DNA of 64,000 bases from Candidatus Gastranaerophilales bacterium. Lineage in GTDB: Bacteria; Cyanobacteriota; Vampirovibrionia; Gastranaerophilales; Gastranaerophilaceae. Under the pieces are notes generated by a model, which saw nothing but the letters and a program-made list of their open reading frames with translations, made no database searches and was not told the origin of the DNA. Made by a program: the position numbers and the translations under genes. Position 1 is the stretch's first letter; every line of letters begins with the position of its first letter. Shown piece after piece: positions 61,157 through 64,000 of the stretch. The stretch spans positions 109,282-173,281 of the forward strand of contig CALUYB010000002.1 in the NCBI GenBank assembly GCA_944324905.1, in the 5' to 3' direction.

Positions 61157-62614
61157 ATGACAGATAAAGAATTTAAAGCAATTATTGACGAATTATGGGA
61201 CAAATTTTGGTCCTCAGGTATAAGTAACCCAATATCAGTAGTAGAACAAATGACCTACCTGATATTTTTTAAGATGTTTGAATCTCAAGAGGATTTGAAA
61301 GACAAAAAAGCAAAACATTTTGGCAAAACAAGAAAATCCTTTTTTGAAGGTAGAGAAAATTTAAAATGGTCAGAATTAAAAAGAAGTGCACCTGATGCGA
61401 TGTTAAAAATATACAGGGAGAAAGTTTTTCCACTCTTAGGCGAAATCAACCCTGCGCTAAAAGATTCTGTTTGTTTAATTACAAAACCGTCATTACTAGA
61501 TATTGCTATTCAAACCCTTGATAAAATGGATTTTTCTGACGGGAACGACAGAAAAGGCGATATTTATGAATATATGCTGAATAAACTTGCAATAGCAGGA
61601 CAAAACGGTCAGTTCAGAACACCTCGCCATATTATCGAAATGATGGTAAAACTAATGCAACCGACCCCACAAGATAAAATTTGCGACCCTGCATGTGGTA
61701 CAGGTGGCTTTTTATGCGGTGCTTACAGATATATTTTAGAACAGGGTACATCTGATTATTTTAGAAAAACTTCTCCTATCTTTGGAGACATGCTGAGTGA
61801 TGAAGATAGAAAAAATATTGATGATAAGGTCTTTTTCGGTAGAGAATTTGACCCGACAATGTATAAAATTGGTCTTATGAATATGATTTTGCATAACATA
61901 AAACCTAAAAATATAAAACTGCAAGATTCTTTATCAAAAGACGCTGATGAAAAAGATAAATATACAATGGTGCTTGCGAACCCACCTTTCACAGGTAATT
62001 TAGATGAAAATGATGTATCAGATAAATTAACGTCAATCGTAAAAACTAAAAAGACAGAACTTCTTTTTATGGCAAAATTTATGCGAATGCTTGATATTGG
62101 GGGTAGAGCTGCCGTAATTATTCCAACAGGCGTTTTATCTACTGATTCAAAAGCTCATAAAACATTGAGAGAAAAACTCATTGAGCAAAATAGACTTGAT
62201 GCAGTAATTTCTATGCCATCAGGAGTTTTCAAGCCATACGCTGGTGTCGCAACCGCAGTTCTTATCTTTACCAAAGGTGAACCAACTAAATCAACATGGT
62301 TCTACGAAATGGAAAATGACGGTTTCACGCTGGATGATAAACGTAATGAAATTGAAGAAAGTGATATTCCTGATATTCTTGCCAAATTCCCTACCAGAGA
62401 AGAATCCAAGAAATCATTTAATGTTCCGATAGAAGATTTGCGAGAAAATGAATACAATCTGCTCCCCTCAAGATACAAAAAAATAGAATATACTCCGCCA
62501 ACTTTTGAGCACACACCGCTAGAGTATGTTCAAATTCTTTTGGACTCTGAAAGAAAGTCAATCGAACTTCTTGAATCCCTAAAAGAAAAACTGGGAGGAA
62601 AGTTAAATGGCTAG
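61157..62614 (+). CDS. hsdM: type I restriction-modification M subunit
   Basis: N6-adenine DNA methyltransferase of the complex, 485 residues. An N-terminal helical domain is followed by the SAM-binding motif DPACGTGGFLCGAY and the catalytic NPPF motif (LANPPFTGNL). GQFRTPRHIIEMMVKLM precedes motif I, as in all HsdM. It overlaps hsdS by eight bases. Full length with no lesion. Confidence 0.97.
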   Translation: MTDKEFKAIIDELWDKFWSSGISNPISVVEQMTYLIFFKMFESQEDLKDKKAKHFGKTRKSFFEGRENLKWSELKRSAPDAMLKIYREKVFPLLGEINPALKDSVCLITKPSLLDIAIQTLDKMDFSDGNDRKGDIYEYMLNKLAIAGQNGQFRTPRHIIEMMVKLMQPTPQDKICDPACGTGGFLCGAYRYILEQGTSDYFRKTSPIFGDMLSDEDRKNIDDKVFFGREFDPTMYKIGLMNMILHNIKPKNIKLQDSLSKDADEKDKYTMVLANPPFTGNLDENDVSDKLTSIVKTKKTELLFMAKFMRMLDIGGRAAVIIPTGVLSTDSKAHKTLREKLIEQNRLDAVISMPSGVFKPYAGVATAVLIFTKGEPTKSTWFYEMENDGFTLDDKRNEIEESDIPDILAKFPTREESKKSFNVPIEDLRENEYNLLPSRYKKIEYTPPTFEHTPLEYVQILLDSERKSIELLESLKEKLGGKLNG

Positions 62615-63785
62615 TAAGATTATAGAAAGGTGGAATTTAATTAAGTTAGAAAATCTTCTTGACTTCTATATAGGTGGAGATTGGGGGGAACAAGAGCAAA
62701 TTGCTTCAAATTATACAGCAACAAAGGTTCTAAGAGCTACTGATATTACTAATTGGGAAAATAATCATGGAGAAAAAGCTCAACTAAGATATTTAAAAAA
62801 TAGTAGTCTTGAAAAAAGACAACTAAAAGAAAATGATCTGATTATAGAGGTTTCAGGTGGGAGTCCTGAACAACCCGTAGGAAGAACCATAATTATTTCT
62901 GGTGATGATATTCAAAAATTTGAGTACCCAGTTACGTGTTCAAACTTTTTTAGATTATTAAGATTTAATAATGAAATAAATCCAAAATTTATTAATTATT
63001 ATTTTAAATTTTTGTATGAAACAAAAATCATTGAATCTTATCAATCAAATTCTACAAATTTGAGAAATCTTAAATTTAACCAATTTTTAAATCAAAATAT
63101 ACCAGTTCCACAAAACTTAAACGAACAACAAGAGATAGTAGATGTATTAGATGCAGCGAGTGAAATAATTCGTTTACGCACTGCCTGTATCGAAAGTGCC
63201 CAAGACCTCATCCCAGCTCTCTTCCAAGAAATGTTCGGGGACTTAGAACACGATACAACTTTAAACACACTAATTTCATTAGAGTACGGAAAAGCTTTAA
63301 AGGCTGAGGATAGAAATAATGATGGAGAATATCCGGTTTATGGTTCTAATGGGATTGTTGGCTATCACGATTCTTACATAGTAGAGGGACAAACAATCAT
63401 AGTTGGTAGAAAAGGATCTTGTGGAAAGTTAAATTTAACACAGAAATCTTGTTATCCAATTGATACTTGTTTTTATATAAAACAAAAAATTAATATTGAT
63501 TGGACTTATTTATTTTACGCTTTACAGGAATTGAATGTTGAAAATATGCTTAAAGATGCAGTTATTCCAGGTATTAATAGAAATGACTACTTGAGAAATA
63601 AAATTAGACTAGCCTCAGAACCACAACAAAAAGTGTTTGCAGCAAAAGCACAAGAGATAGAGGCATATATAAAAGCCCAACAAGTTGAACTAGAAAATGC
63701 CAAAACCATGTTCCAATCCCTTCTCCACCATTCCTTCACTGGCGAACTAACTCGCCACAAATTTGGAGGTGATGCAAATGGCTAA
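62607..63785 (+). CDS. hsdS: type I restriction specificity subunit
   Basis: Target-recognition subunit with two variable domains (about residues 5-170 and 215-355) and two conserved helical spacers (IIRLRTACIESAQDLIPALFQEMFGDL, about 190-216, and KAQQVELENAKTMFQSLLHHSFTGEL at the end). 392 residues, full length. The DNA of the two spacers is distinctly richer in C (CTC, CCC, TTC codons) than that of the variable domains, which are AT-rich. This mosaic composition suggests shuffling of recognition domains. Overlaps the next gene by eight bases. Confidence 0.95.
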   Translation: MASKIIERWNLIKLENLLDFYIGGDWGEQEQIASNYTATKVLRATDITNWENNHGEKAQLRYLKNSSLEKRQLKENDLIIEVSGGSPEQPVGRTIIISGDDIQKFEYPVTCSNFFRLLRFNNEINPKFINYYFKFLYETKIIESYQSNSTNLRNLKFNQFLNQNIPVPQNLNEQQEIVDVLDAASEIIRLRTACIESAQDLIPALFQEMFGDLEHDTTLNTLISLEYGKALKAEDRNNDGEYPVYGSNGIVGYHDSYIVEGQTIIVGRKGSCGKLNLTQKSCYPIDTCFYIKQKINIDWTYLFYALQELNVENMLKDAVIPGINRNDYLRNKIRLASEPQQKVFAAKAQEIEAYIKAQQVELENAKTMFQSLLHHSFTGELTRHKFGGDANG

Positions 63786-64000
63786 AACTCAAAAAGATAT
63801 AGAAAAATATCTCAATGATTTATATGATACTGTAATTTCAAATGGTAAGACTCATGATGAAGCACTTGCTATAACGTCAGATGTTTGTAAATTATTAATT
63901 TCTCCTACTATTAGCCCTACACTTAAGATGGTTGAAGAAGCTGCCAGAGGAAGTGATTTTATAAGAAAAATAACAGACCAAGAGGCTTTTTCTCAATCAA
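63778..64000 (+). CDS. hypothetical protein, 3' end outside window
   Basis: The frame starts at an ATG that overlaps the hsdS stop (ATGGCTAA) after a GGAGGTGATG ribosome-site-like stretch, and runs off the window after 74 residues. It starts MAKTQKDIEKYLNDLYDTVIS and is hydrophilic and helical, with no recognised domain. Its coupling to hsdS suggests an accessory gene of the restriction locus. Confidence 0.6.
   Translation, partial: MAKTQKDIEKYLNDLYDTVISNGKTHDEALAITSDVCKLLISPTISPTLKMVEEAARGSDFIRKITDQEAFSQS

Noticed and set aside
50975..64000. Complete integrated prophage
   Set aside because: No capsid, terminase, portal, tail or replication genes are present; the recombinase and ImmA/XRE genes alone do not make a prophage.

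Overview
The window is AT-rich, gene-dense bacterial chromosome. Several traits point to a non-photosynthetic relative of cyanobacteria of the Melainabacteria / Gastranaerophilales type, though this is inference without a search. NusB is a long 217-aa form starting MQARRASRELAL, as in cyanobacteria. RecG carries a long N-terminal extension. The glycyl-tRNA synthetase beta gene stands apart from any alpha gene. The LexA-like operator has the GTAC-N4-GTAC form known from cyanobacteria. No photosynthesis gene, rRNA, tRNA or CRISPR array is visible.

Region 1 (1-50.8 kb) is mostly core genome: RseP, S21, YajQ, NAD kinase, RecN, FtsY, NusB, GlyS, RecG, a CHASE2 nucleotide cyclase, CtpA, a UPF0210/ACT/DeoC/2-hydroxyacid dehydrogenase operon, a dicarboxylate-type symporter, NadD-YqeK, RqcH, PheT, a pseudouridine synthase, SerS, carbonic anhydrase, YidD, S15, a LexA-like/UmuC SOS pair and a split chromate transporter. 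Between them lie lineage-type hypothetical proteins. Five of these share a short leader (Met-Lys/Arg-Ile/Val, usually then Asn) followed by a Phe-Lys/Gly/Met-Gly type motif.

Region 2 (44.2-50.8 kb) is one tightly packed same-strand run: a Tat-signal aldo/keto reductase with ferredoxin tail, a NapH/NapG-like polyferredoxin fusion, TatA, TatC, LarB, a LarC with only the first domain, a CbiM/LarMN-type nickel transporter subunit, and LarE. It joins Tat export, an extracytoplasmic iron-sulfur redox chain and nickel-pincer cofactor synthesis.

Region 3 (50.8-64 kb) is an accessory, defence-like island: HipBA with twin palindromic operators, a 440-bp gene-free stretch with three stable hairpins flanked by an 8-bp repeat, a small catalytic-domain-only tyrosine recombinase, a six-gene minus-strand operon, and a type I restriction-modification system (HsdR, HsdM, HsdS plus the start of another gene).

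The six-gene operon (53,342-57,649) is the best candidate for an undescribed system. In transcription order it encodes an acyl-carrier-like protein, an XRE regulator, an ImmA/IrrE metalloprotease, a divergent thymidylate-synthase-like protein, a protein resembling the helical domain of hydroxymethyluracil-DNA kinases / alpha-glutamyl-putrescinyl-thymine pyrophosphorylases, and a radical SAM/SPASM enzyme. Together they suggest inducible synthesis or processing of a modified thymine-type base. The operon is divergent from hsdR, with a strong promoter and a palindromic operator between them.
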